A stretch of 64,000 nt of DNA from Acidobacteriota bacterium (GTDB lineage: Bacteria > Acidobacteriota > Blastocatellia > Pyrinomonadales > Pyrinomonadaceae), in assembly GCA_016715115.1 (NCBI GenBank), contig JADKBM010000016.1, positions 248,001-312,000 of the forward strand, written 5' to 3'. Shown in pieces: positions 54,067 to 61,720 of this stretch. Within the stretch, counting starts at the first letter, position 1; each line of letters begins with the position of its first letter. The notes under the pieces were generated by a model, which was given only the letters and a program-made list of their open reading frames with translations, was not told the DNA's origin and did no database searches. The translations under genes were made by a program, and so were the position numbers.

Positions 54067-55100
54067 CGGGCTTGGTTTTGTTCTTTGAAATTTACGCGGA
54101 ATCGGGCCTCGGCTACGACGAGGTTCCCGAGACTCGGAAAGGCTATACGGGTTACGAAAAGGACGAAGAATCGGGCCTCGATTTCGCGCAGGCGAGATAC
54201 TACAACCCGAAACACGGCCGCTACACGTCGGTCGACCCGCTGACCGCCTCGGCGAACGTCAAGAACCCGCAGACGTTCAACCGCTATTCATACGTTCTCA
54301 ATTCGCCGTACAAGTTCGTTGATCCGTTGGGGTTGATCTCAAGCACGACCGGCGCCAACGGCGGCGCGTGGTGCAGCACCTGCGACTCGCAAGACGGGCC
54401 GGGAGGGTTCCTTGAAGAAGATTCCGCGGGACCTGCGGATTCGGGTCCTTCCGATACACAGCCGTCGGTCAGGCCGCCGGCTTCGCCACCACCGCCAAGG
54501 GCCGAGCAAGATCAGGAGGCGCAGCTTCGTTCCCAGTTTCCGGCACTCAATCGAGCAGATGGTGCAGTTGTCAGTGAGGCCATAGTCGATGCCCAAAATG
54601 CGACAGATGGTTTTTTTCGAACTGTGTTAGTCGTTCGTTTTAGACGTACAGGGGACACCACTACTCCCGATCAAGCACTTCGAAATATTGTCCCATCAAC
54701 AGCGTCAAGTATTAGTGTCACCCGCGACGCAAATGGGCAAGTTGAAACGGCTTCGGTTGCAGAGAATGCCATTTATGATGGCAGAACATCAACACTTTTG
54801 GTTGATGATGATAATGATTCTAATACTCCTGAGATCACTGTTTCCCAGTTGTTCCGGAATAATTCCACTGTTAATGCAATTACTTTCGCTGGATACATTT
54901 TCGTTGGACAAGGATTCTTTAATCAGAGCGCCGATGGTAGAGCAAAAAGTGTTATTCACGAAGCCGTGGTTCATAAAGGGTTTGGAAGAAACGATACCGA
55001 TTTCGGGCCCACGAGAACCCAGGGATCACACGCTATAAATGCAGTTATTGACACATTCTTTTTTAGGCGTAATCCTGTTCAGATAACGATAGAACGTTAA
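54036..55100 (+). CDS. Rhs core C with HE-x3-H tip
   Basis: Core C shares with B the segment through DSAGPADSGP, then the linker (RPPASPPPPRAEQD) and a distinct tip of about 190 residues. VLVVRFRRTGDTTTP, then KSVIHEAVVHKGFGRNDTDF. HEAVVH is HE-x3-H and not the canonical HE-x2-H of zincin proteases, so metallopeptidase activity is only a possibility. The tip is much more AT-rich than the core. Immunity gene 55177-55782 follows after 76 bp. Confidence 0.6.
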   Translation: MDLRFWILDCSGLVLFFEIYAESGLGYDEVPETRKGYTGYEKDEESGLDFAQARYYNPKHGRYTSVDPLTASANVKNPQTFNRYSYVLNSPYKFVDPLGLISSTTGANGGAWCSTCDSQDGPGGFLEEDSAGPADSGPSDTQPSVRPPASPPPPRAEQDQEAQLRSQFPALNRADGAVVSEAIVDAQNATDGFFRTVLVVRFRRTGDTTTPDQALRNIVPSTASSISVTRDANGQVETASVAENAIYDGRTSTLLVDDDNDSNTPEITVSQLFRNNSTVNAITFAGYIFVGQGFFNQSADGRAKSVIHEAVVHKGFGRNDTDFGPTRTQGSHAINAVIDTFFFRRNPVQITIER

Positions 55101-55176
55101 TTGATTACCCGCAACAACGGTTATTTTGAGAACGCCATAAAAAGCATTGAAACAAAAGGCCCAATGGAGGTTGGAA

Positions 55177-55782
55177 ATGAAAAAGGCGAGCGCAACAGTT
55201 TTGTCCATCATCTCTCTTTTCTTTTCAGGAAGTTCCCAGAACGTACAGAAAGACGAAGTTTTCGTTTCAAGTTGGAAAACGGGAAACGAAATGATTACGG
55301 AGCAGACCGTGCAGATCAAAATAACGCCTGAAAATCCAAGTTATGAAAAGGAAGTTCTAAGTGACTCAGGCAAAGTTTACAAACTGCTCATCGTACCAAA
55401 CTATTCTAAATCCTTAAAAGGAGAAAATTGGAAAGTGGAACTCCGTGAAGTTGGCTTTGACAAGAGTAAAAATGTGACAAGTCTCGGTGACGATTTGCTC
55501 TATGTTGAGCGTCCTGGTGAAGTTGGAGATAATTTTCCACGAGGCGATTTGATAGCGTATTTCTACCCAAATAGTAAGAACAGCATACTAATCAATAATG
55601 TTCCTTGGATTGAGGGAGTTCTACCAATATACCCAGTAAATGTTATAAGAACTATTCAAGTCGAAGATTTCTTGGTAATTCTTCGAAGCGGAGAAATACA
55701 ATTTAACGCTAAAGATAAAGTCAAAGTAGATTTGTTTGAGATTTTCATTGAATTCACGAATACCTGTAACAGAAGTAAATAA
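55177..55782 (+). CDS. exported immunity protein C
   Basis: A 201-aa protein with a signal peptide (KKASATVLSIISLFFSGSSQ) from the ATG at 55177 (GGAGGTTGGAA upstream); the longer start at 55147 would add a non-signal extension. Beta-rich mature part (NEMITEQTVQIKITPENPSY, KVYKLLIVPNYSKS). Strikingly AT-rich, so recently acquired with tip C. Secretion fits protection in the periplasm. Confidence 0.65.
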   Translation: MKKASATVLSIISLFFSGSSQNVQKDEVFVSSWKTGNEMITEQTVQIKITPENPSYEKEVLSDSGKVYKLLIVPNYSKSLKGENWKVELREVGFDKSKNVTSLGDDLLYVERPGEVGDNFPRGDLIAYFYPNSKNSILINNVPWIEGVLPIYPVNVIRTIQVEDFLVILRSGEIQFNAKDKVKVDLFEIFIEFTNTCNRSK

Positions 55783-55941
55783 GCAATCGGACTAACCGTA
55801 TTCAATGGCTAAAACCGTCGTTTTGTTTACGACTCCGCTTCGCGTCAAAAAACCGAAGTCATTCTTCAGGACGGATCTTCGGTCAAGACGGGTTACGGCG
55901 TTTCAACTTCGTGCGTCATCGGAGTCACCAAGACGACACGG

Positions 55942-55989
55942 ACAGAACGTACGTCAACAGCAATCCGCACTTTTTTTCGAGGTGAGACA
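55942..55989 (+). pseudogene. Rhs toxin tail scar, copy 2
   Basis: Encodes RTYVNSNPHFFSR and TGA as at 49687, preceded here by remnants (RRFVYDSASRQKTEVILQDG) that resemble Rhs YD-repeat sequence. Only the last residues of the tip are kept next to the immunity gene. Confidence 0.55.
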
Positions 55990-56343
55990 ATGGAAAGGAA
56001 GCAGTTTTGGCGCGTGCTGCCGAAGATGGCTCAAAATCGATTCATTCGAGTCGGCGTAGGCTTGGGGATCATTTTGCTGATCGTTTTTGTCTTATGGATC
56101 GGCAACAAAGAAATTACTCCCGAAAACTTCTATTTCCAACCGTTTCTTGTTAAAGCATTCGTCGTTATTAATCTGCCGGCGATATTTTTGGCAGGATTGC
56201 CATTCGGCCTGGCCTTTGGTGGTAATGTCCCGGAACCTACAAATTGGCTCCTCGTGGTTTATTATGGATTCCTGATTTGTTGCTATCTGGCGCAGTGGGC
56301 TTTCTACGGATTGATCGTTTCCCTTTTTCGACGTGCGAAGTAG
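55990..56343 (+). CDS. membrane immunity protein, copy 2
   Basis: Protein sequence identical to 49735-50088 (117 aa, three membrane helices). The DNA duplication is about 750 bp (49687-50447 and 55942-56702) with only a handful of differences, and includes the following array 2 core start. The pair brackets cassettes A-C, offering a site for homologous recombination that would delete or duplicate about 6.25 kb. Confidence 0.65.
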   Translation: MERKQFWRVLPKMAQNRFIRVGVGLGIILLIVFVLWIGNKEITPENFYFQPFLVKAFVVINLPAIFLAGLPFGLAFGGNVPEPTNWLLVVYYGFLICCYLAQWAFYGLIVSLFRRAK

Positions 56344-56523
56344 TTCGGGAGTTCATTTGGTCCGGCAGGAAAGAAAGACAAACGCCGATAAGACTTCCGT
56401 TGTTTCGGATATTGAAAATCGACTTGTTAGCCTACTCGCGAAGATCAACAGGGCTCCGGCGCATCTGTGAAGAAAATTTCATCGGCTGAAACGACCGTGT
56501 GCGTTTGATGGAGGCAGTCACTC

Positions 56524-56730
56524 GTGGCTGAATACACGGCGCTGGTCGGCAACGACCCGGCCCCGGCGGCGCAGGTCAGTTATTTGACAGCAGATCATTT
56601 GGGCAGCCCGCGCGTCGTGACAAACCAGAACGGCGAGGTGATCAAACGAACGGACTGGATGGCATTCGGCGAAGAGGCCTTCCGATTTTGGATTTTGGAT
56701 TTTCGATTTTGGATTGCTCGGTTTTGCTGA
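56524..56730 (+). pseudogene. truncated Rhs core D
   Basis: AEYTALVGNDPAPAAQVSYL, TADHLGSPRVVTNQNGEVI, RTDWMAFGEEAFRFWI, then a stop at the end of the heptad tract (56684-56718: gattttg, gattttg, gattttc, gattttg, gattgct). The downstream half of the core is missing. Confidence 0.7.
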
Positions 56731-57036
56731 CAACAAGAGTGCAAGGGCCGTCATGATTGCGGTGTTTTCAAGTGGTCGGGGAGCTTTGTTTGATAATTAT
56801 TACTCGTCCAACGGGACAACCATAGTTTATACGAATCCTGGCACCGGCTACCTCAATGTTACTCTACGTTCACTGCGAACATCGTTAGATTAGCAAGCCT
56901 CGAAGAAGCAACGTCAATGGCGAATGTGACCCTCAGGAGAACTGGGATAGGCATGCCGCAAGCGGCCGATGCGAGCATTGACTCAAGGGTTCTTCCGATA
57001 CCGCCTGCTCCGTCAGGCAAAAAGAAGCGCAAATGA
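56731..57036 (+). pseudogene. frameshifted toxin tip D
   Basis: Two overlapping frames give DNKSARAVMIAVFSSGRGAL, FDNYYSSNGTTIVYTNPGTG, then after a shift near 56860 STFTANIVRLASLEEATSMA and a Lys-rich end (SGKKKRK) at TGA 57036. It is the decayed partner of immunity D. The spacer 57037-57183 carries nothing recognisable. Confidence 0.45.
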
Positions 57037-57183
57037 CGCTAATTATGCGAGTTGCGGCATTTGCGCTTCATCGTGAGTGTCTGTTTGGGAGATTGTGCAG
57101 TTTTGAACGAATCATGATGTGTACACATATTCGGATGGCAGTTATGGTCAGAGAAAAGGTTTACGTACCGTGAGGTAGTATTT

Positions 57184-57756
57184 ATGAAAACTCCTGGTTT
57201 ATTGACAATACTTTCGATTCTGCTCTTTTGCGGATTTGGTTCGTCGCTCTTCATTGTTTCTCAGTGTTCAGATCAGCGTTCGTCGACGAATCGACAAACA
57301 ATTCAGACTGATACGCCGCGAATATCGGTGGAAAGGCTGGAAAACGGATCATTTATCAACCGGAACGGATGGTATGTACCGGATACAGCAAATACCCGGA
57401 AAGCTACCCCAGACGTGAAAAACTCGAGCTCCGAACAGGGCAAGCCGGTTCAAGTTCTAATTACTACGTTTACACCGAACAACTCGGTCTTGTACATGGA
57501 AGAGTTTTTTGCCAACGGAGTCACTCGGCTTTACGGCGAGTTGGTGCTTACGCGATTCGAGGAGTATCGCGCTAATGACAAAGTCTACTCTTTTCGAATA
57601 ACGGCGAAGAATCGCGAAACTGCCGCCCAAGTGAATGTCCGTGACCACAATGAGATGCTGCTTTACCGGATTGTTGATTCCGATGGAGACGGAACGTTTG
57701 AGACACTCTTCGACGATGATCGAGAGGTGGCCGTTCCGAATTGGGCTAGCAAATAG
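57184..57756 (+). CDS. exported immunity protein D
   Basis: A 190-aa protein with a signal/anchor (LLTILSILLFCGFGSSLFIVSQCSD, hydrophobic core 5-25). Mature part: VERLENGSFINRNGWYVPDT, VQVLITTFTPNNSVLYMEEF, and a Ca-site-like DSDGDGTFETLFDDDRE loop. Downstream of the broken tip D, so an orphan immunity gene by context; the family is not recognised. Confidence 0.55.
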   Translation: MKTPGLLTILSILLFCGFGSSLFIVSQCSDQRSSTNRQTIQTDTPRISVERLENGSFINRNGWYVPDTANTRKATPDVKNSSSEQGKPVQVLITTFTPNNSVLYMEEFFANGVTRLYGELVLTRFEEYRANDKVYSFRITAKNRETAAQVNVRDHNEMLLYRIVDSDGDGTFETLFDDDREVAVPNWASK

Positions 57757-57990
57757 AGGCCGCAGACGTTTAACTGGGACCGTTTCGGCAACAGAACATT
57801 CGACGCCGCCAACACGACGACCATATCGGTTTCAAACACGGTCACCAATCCTTCGGCGAGCACCGCGAGGAACAGGCTCAACGGCCATACTTACGAGCCC
57901 GCCGGAAACCTGACGGTCGATGCCGAGAACAAACGGTTCGTCTACGACGCCGAAAACCATCAGACAAAGTCCGGGACGAAGCCATAAACA
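57757..57990 (+). pseudogene. Rhs YD-repeat remnant
   Basis: Reads PQTFNWDRFGNRTFDAANTT, then RNRLNGHTYEPAGNLTVDA and NKRFVYDAENHQTKSG before TAA: mid-Rhs YD repeats that normally precede the core, here stranded after the array. Suggests rearrangement or remains of a further Rhs gene. Confidence 0.7.
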
Positions 57991-58013
57991 ATAAGAAAAT
58001 CGCGAGAACTAAA

Positions 58014-58044
58014 ATGCTCATCGGAGTCGAATTCCGATGAGCAT
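58014..58044 (+). terminator. hairpin after the Rhs array
   Basis: Stem ATGCTCATCGGA / TCCGATGAGCAT with a 7-nt loop and a short TTTT after it. Possible terminator of array 2 transcription. Confidence 0.55.
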
Positions 58045-58768
58045 TTTGCATAAAGACCATAAAACCGACGAATCAGAGATCAAATTCAAGTTTCTTTCGG
58101 ACTCTGTACTGAAGGCCTTCGAGAAAGACAACGCATTTTGGATTTATGATTTTGGATTTTGGATTGGCCGTGATCAAAACGTTCGCAGGAAGCGACATGT
58201 GTTCGATCACTTATCGGGACGTCACGCGTGAACGCGTAACTCCTACGGGCCAAATCGATCGAAATTCTGCCGGAGGATTCCGCGGCCGGTGCGCCGCAGA
58301 TACCCGAGGCCGATCAAACGGAAGAGATGCGCAAACAGTTGGCCGACGCCCAGACGCGTGAGGCCGATCTGCGGACGCAGTTCGACGAAGCAAACGGAGA
58401 TCTCGAAATCGCGAAAGCCGGGCTGAAGGCCGCGAACGGGCGAGGAATACACCACCCGTCCAATCCCCGCCGAAAAAGCTCCTGCGACCTCGCGGCGGCT
58501 TGAAGAACCGCCGACGACGAAGATTATGGCGCGGATCCGTTCGCTGAAAGGCACCTTTGATCCCAAATTACGTAATAGAAAATTTCTTTCCCGCAAACAT
58601 CACTCCAAAAACGCGAAAAATGGCATTTTTGATCTTGTTTTTCGCGTATTTCCCGTATTTCGCGGGAAATTGCTTTTAATGAGTAATCTGGGTTGATAAC
58701 CGATCTCAATATTCCGGCCGAATACTCCTTCGTCAATTTGGGATCGACTCCGATTTTTGAAACTCAGG
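58045..58768. other. gene remnants and repeat debris
   Basis: Contains another heptad tract (58134-58168, gattttg type), a coiled-coil fragment without a start (58250-58503: MRKQLADAQTREADLRTQFD, EANGDLEIAKAGLKA), and a palindrome-rich stretch with TTTTCGCG motifs at 58610-58670. Nothing here is believed to be an intact gene. Confidence 0.5.
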
Positions 58769-58797
58769 TTGACATCAAGAGATATTAGAATTAGAAT
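58769..58797 (+). promoter_or_regulatory. sigma-70-like promoter of dps
   Basis: TTGACA (58769-58774), 17-bp spacer, TAGAAT (58792-58797), 21 bp before the dps ATG. Near-consensus in both boxes. Confidence 0.7.
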
Positions 58798-58805
58798 AAT
58801 TCTAA
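58791..58805. promoter_or_regulatory. PerR/Fur-like box at dps
   Basis: TTAGAAT-A-ATTCTAA, a perfect 7-1-7 inverted repeat of the Per-box form (TTATAATNATTATAA), overlapping the -10 region of dps. Repression relieved by peroxide would fit a Dps gene. No perR gene is in the window. Confidence 0.65.
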
Positions 58806-58818
58806 ATTTGGAGGATAT

Positions 58819-59301
58819 ATGGCACTACATAACACAAAAATTGACATTACAAAGGCAAAGCGAGAGAAGATCGTGGCAATCCTGAACGCCAGGCTCGCCG
58901 ACGCGGCGGACTTGAAATCGCAGGCCAAGCAGGCCCACTGGAACGTGAAAGGGATGAATTTCATCGCGCTCCACGAGCTTTTTGACCGCGTGGCGACGGA
59001 GGTCGACGTCCACGTCGACGATATCGCCGAACGTATCACGACGCTTGGGGGAACGGCCCTTGGGACAGTTCGTATGGCGGCCGCGAGTTCAACGCTCGCG
59101 GAGTATCCGGCGGAAATCACCGACGGTGCGGCGCACGTCGACGCGCTTTCGACGGCGCTCGCGGATTTCGGCAAAAAGGTCCGGGCAAACATCGACGAAA
59201 CCGACGAACTCGGCGACGCCGACACCGCCGATCTTTTCACCGGCGTCTCACGCGGGATCGACAAACTTCTGTGGTTCGTCGAAGCGCATATTCAAAGCTG
59301 A
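58819..59301 (+). CDS. dps: Dps ferritin-like DNA-protection protein
   Basis: A 160-aa Dps. Ferroxidase site residues AHWNVKGMNFIALHELFD and VDVHVDDIAERI are typical. Oxidises and stores Fe(II), protecting DNA from peroxide; forms a 12-mer. SD GGAGGA before the ATG. A Per-box overlaps the promoter. The C-terminus ends just before a heptad array. Confidence 0.95.
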   Translation: MALHNTKIDITKAKREKIVAILNARLADAADLKSQAKQAHWNVKGMNFIALHELFDRVATEVDVHVDDIAERITTLGGTALGTVRMAAASSTLAEYPAEITDGAAHVDALSTALADFGKKVRANIDETDELGDADTADLFTGVSRGIDKLLWFVEAHIQS

Positions 59302-59805
59302 AAAGGGAAAAGCGAAAGGGCAAAGGGGAAAAGGCAAAAGGCAAAGGGGAAAAGGCAAAAGGGGAAAAGGCAAAGGGCAAAGGGGAAAAGGCAAAGGGCA
59401 AAGGCAAAAGGGGAAAGGCAAAAGGGGGAAAGGCAAAGGGGAAGGGCAAAGTAAAAGGCAAAGTGAAAGGGCCCTCTTTTGCCTTTGCCCTTTGCCTCCC
59501 CCTTGCCTTTTGCCTTTCCCCTTTGCCCTTTGCCCTTTCCCCTTGCCCTTTGCCTTTTGCCTTTGCCCTTTGCCTTTTCCCCTTTGCCCTTTGCCTTTTC
59601 CCCTTTGCCCTTTGCCTTTTCCCCTTTGCCTTTTGCCTTTTCCCCTTTGCCCTTTGCCTTTTCCCCTTTGCCCTTTGCCTTTTCCCCTTTGCCCTTTGCC
59701 TTTTCCCCTTTGCCCTTTGCCTTTTCCCCTTTTCCCCTTTTGCCTTTTCCCCTTTTCCCCTTTTGCCTTTTCCCTTTGCCTTTTGCCTTTTGCCTTTCGC
59801 CACGC
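59302..59805. repeat. heptanucleotide array, GGCAAAG / CTTTGCC, strand-switching
   Basis: About 500 bp. Left part (59302-59470) has ggcaaag, gggaaaa, ggcaaaa units; from about 59475 the strand flips to tttgccc, tttgcct, tttcccc. The halves are reverse complements, so the array can form a giant hairpin. It fills the spacer between the convergent dps and M20 peptidase genes, ending about 3 bp from the latter's stop. Confidence 0.95.
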
Positions 59806-59807
59806 CG

Positions 59808-61091
59808 TCAATAATCAAAGACTATATTGCAGAACGCCTTGACGCCGACGTCGAGCCTCGAATCGTCGATGAAAAAATCCGGCGTGTGATGCGCGGCCGA
59901 GTCTTTCGGATCCTTCCCTTTCGGCAGTCCGCCGACGAAAAAGAAGAACGCCGGCGCCTTCGAGCCATAGTACGCAAAATCCTCGGCGCCCGTAACCCAT
60001 TCATTTTCTGCAACATTCGACTTCCCCGCCGCCTTCTCAAGCGATGGCACCATCTTCTTGACGAGTTCGGGCGTGTTGAACGTGACCGGCGTTTTGACGT
60101 CGATCTTCACCTCGGCCATCGCGCCCATACTCTCGGCGATCTTTTCGGCCGTCAGCTTTATTCTGGCGTGAACGTCTTTCTGGATATTCGAATCGAGCAC
60201 GCGGATCGTCCCGGCCATCGTCAATTCCTCGGGAATAATGTTCTCGCGGACTCCAGCGTTGATCTTCCCGACCGTGATCACGACCGGCGATTTGGTCAGC
60301 TCCGATTGCCGCGAGACGATCATTTGCAGTCCCTGAACAATCGACGCGGAAACCGCGATCGGATCGACGCCGAGCCAAGGGTACGCGCCGTGGGTCTGCT
60401 TTCCCTTGATCTTGATCGAGAACCAATCGCTTGACGCCATTATTGCGCCGGGTTTGAACCTGATCTGCCCGATCTCCGTTTGCGCGTTGATGTGGATTCC
60501 GAAGATGGCGTCGATCTTCGGATTGTCCATCACGCCCTCGCGAACCATCAGATCGGCGCCTCCCTCTTCGCCCGCCGGCGGGCCTTCTTCGGCCGGCTGG
60601 AAGATGAAAACGACGGTTCCCTTGATCTTGTCCTTCATTCCGGCCAGCACCTCGGCCGCGCCCATCAGCATCGCGACGTGCGTGTCGTGCCCGCAAGCGT
60701 GCATCACTCCGACCTGCTGGCCGTTGTATTCGGCCTTCTCTTTCGAAGCAAACGGGATCGGCGCTCTTTCGGTCACGGGCAGACCGTCCATATCAGCTCT
60801 CAATGCAAGTGTCGGTCCCGGCAGTGCGCCCTTGAGGATTCCGACGACCCCGGTTTTCGCGATTCCGGTCCGAACCTCGAGACCGAGACGCCGCAAATGT
60901 TCTTCGACAAATTTCGATGTTTTGAACTCCCGATTCGAAAGCTCGGGGTATTGATGCAAATGCCGCCGCCATTCGACTAACTTCGGCAACAGTTTATCGG
61001 TCGCGACGTTGATCTCGCGGCTCATATCGAGCGCCGGAACGGTACCGACACAAATGACCGCCAACAGGAATGCGGCAAACAGGACTCTCAT
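59808..61091 (-). CDS. exported M20 amidohydrolase/peptidase
   Basis: A 427-aa M20D-like metallohydrolase with a signal peptide (RVLFAAFLLAVICVGTVPAL). Metal and catalytic motifs: LRADMDGLPVTE, MHACGHDTHVAMLMG, FQPAEEGPPAGEEGGA, THGAYPWLGVDPI (dimerisation). Family members are N-acyl-L-amino-acid or hippurate hydrolases. ATG at 61091; the longer frame to 61328 was rejected. Confidence 0.88.
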   Translation of the reverse strand: MRVLFAAFLLAVICVGTVPALDMSREINVATDKLLPKLVEWRRHLHQYPELSNREFKTSKFVEEHLRRLGLEVRTGIAKTGVVGILKGALPGPTLALRADMDGLPVTERAPIPFASKEKAEYNGQQVGVMHACGHDTHVAMLMGAAEVLAGMKDKIKGTVVFIFQPAEEGPPAGEEGGADLMVREGVMDNPKIDAIFGIHINAQTEIGQIRFKPGAIMASSDWFSIKIKGKQTHGAYPWLGVDPIAVSASIVQGLQMIVSRQSELTKSPVVITVGKINAGVRENIIPEELTMAGTIRVLDSNIQKDVHARIKLTAEKIAESMGAMAEVKIDVKTPVTFNTPELVKKMVPSLEKAAGKSNVAENEWVTGAEDFAYYGSKAPAFFFFVGGLPKGKDPKDSAAHHTPDFFIDDSRLDVGVKAFCNIVFDY

Positions 61092-61181
61092 TTTGATTTG
61101 GATCTCCCGGAATTTGAAACGTTTCGATTCTAGCTTACTTCTACCGAAATCCGAAAGAATCCGTGGTAAAATCGCCGCCGT

Positions 61182-61592
61182 ATGAAAAAACCGTTCGGCT
61201 GGATGTGGAAATCGATGCTGACAGCGATTCTTTTGATGGTCTTGAACGTCGCGGCTCACATCGCTTATATGATCATCTTCGGAATGATCATTAATCCCGG
61301 AAATGAACCGGTATTTTATGAGGAGCACGCGCGATCGACGGCGCCTTATTCCGCGATCATCGCCGGATTCCCGTTGACCTTCGTCGCGGCGCGCCTCTTG
61401 GCGGCGTGGGTCGGACGCGACGATGCGATGCGTGCGGCTCTTTCGATGTGGGCGATCTATTTCGGCGCCGACCTGCTGATAGTCGCATCATCGGGCAGTT
61501 TCACCGCGATCGCGCCCTTTTTTGCAGTTTCGTTCTCGACCAAACTTCTCGCGGCATATCTCGGAGTCTTGGTTTATCGCCGGTCGGCGTAA
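61182..61592 (+). CDS. four-helix membrane protein, unknown
   Basis: A 136-aa protein with four hydrophobic helices (ILLMVLNVAAHIAYMIIFGM, IIAGFPLTFVAARLLAAWVG, MWAIYFGADLLIVAS, FFAVSFSTKLLAAYLGVLVY). No known domain recognised. Divergent from the M20 gene across about 90 bp. Confidence 0.55.
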   Translation: MKKPFGWMWKSMLTAILLMVLNVAAHIAYMIIFGMIINPGNEPVFYEEHARSTAPYSAIIAGFPLTFVAARLLAAWVGRDDAMRAALSMWAIYFGADLLIVASSGSFTAIAPFFAVSFSTKLLAAYLGVLVYRRSA

Positions 61593-61720
61593 GAATCCCG
61601 CCGATCATCGTCACGTCTTCATCGGTGCAGCGGGAAAGCGAGATATTCTCAAAAAACGCGCCGCGCAAGAAAGCGGCGACGGGTTACGTCTGAATCCCTA
61701 CTGCGGTCCGCGTGGACGGA

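Noticed and set aside
58037..58231. 64-aa frame with FWIYDFGFWIG
   Set aside because: The middle is heptad repeat and the ATG lies in the hairpin; no ribosome binding site or homologue recognised.
59237..60434. Open frames with KGKRQRAKG or PFALCLLPF repeats
   Set aside because: Translations of the GGCAAAG/CTTTGCC heptad array; all frames are open because the unit is 7 bp.
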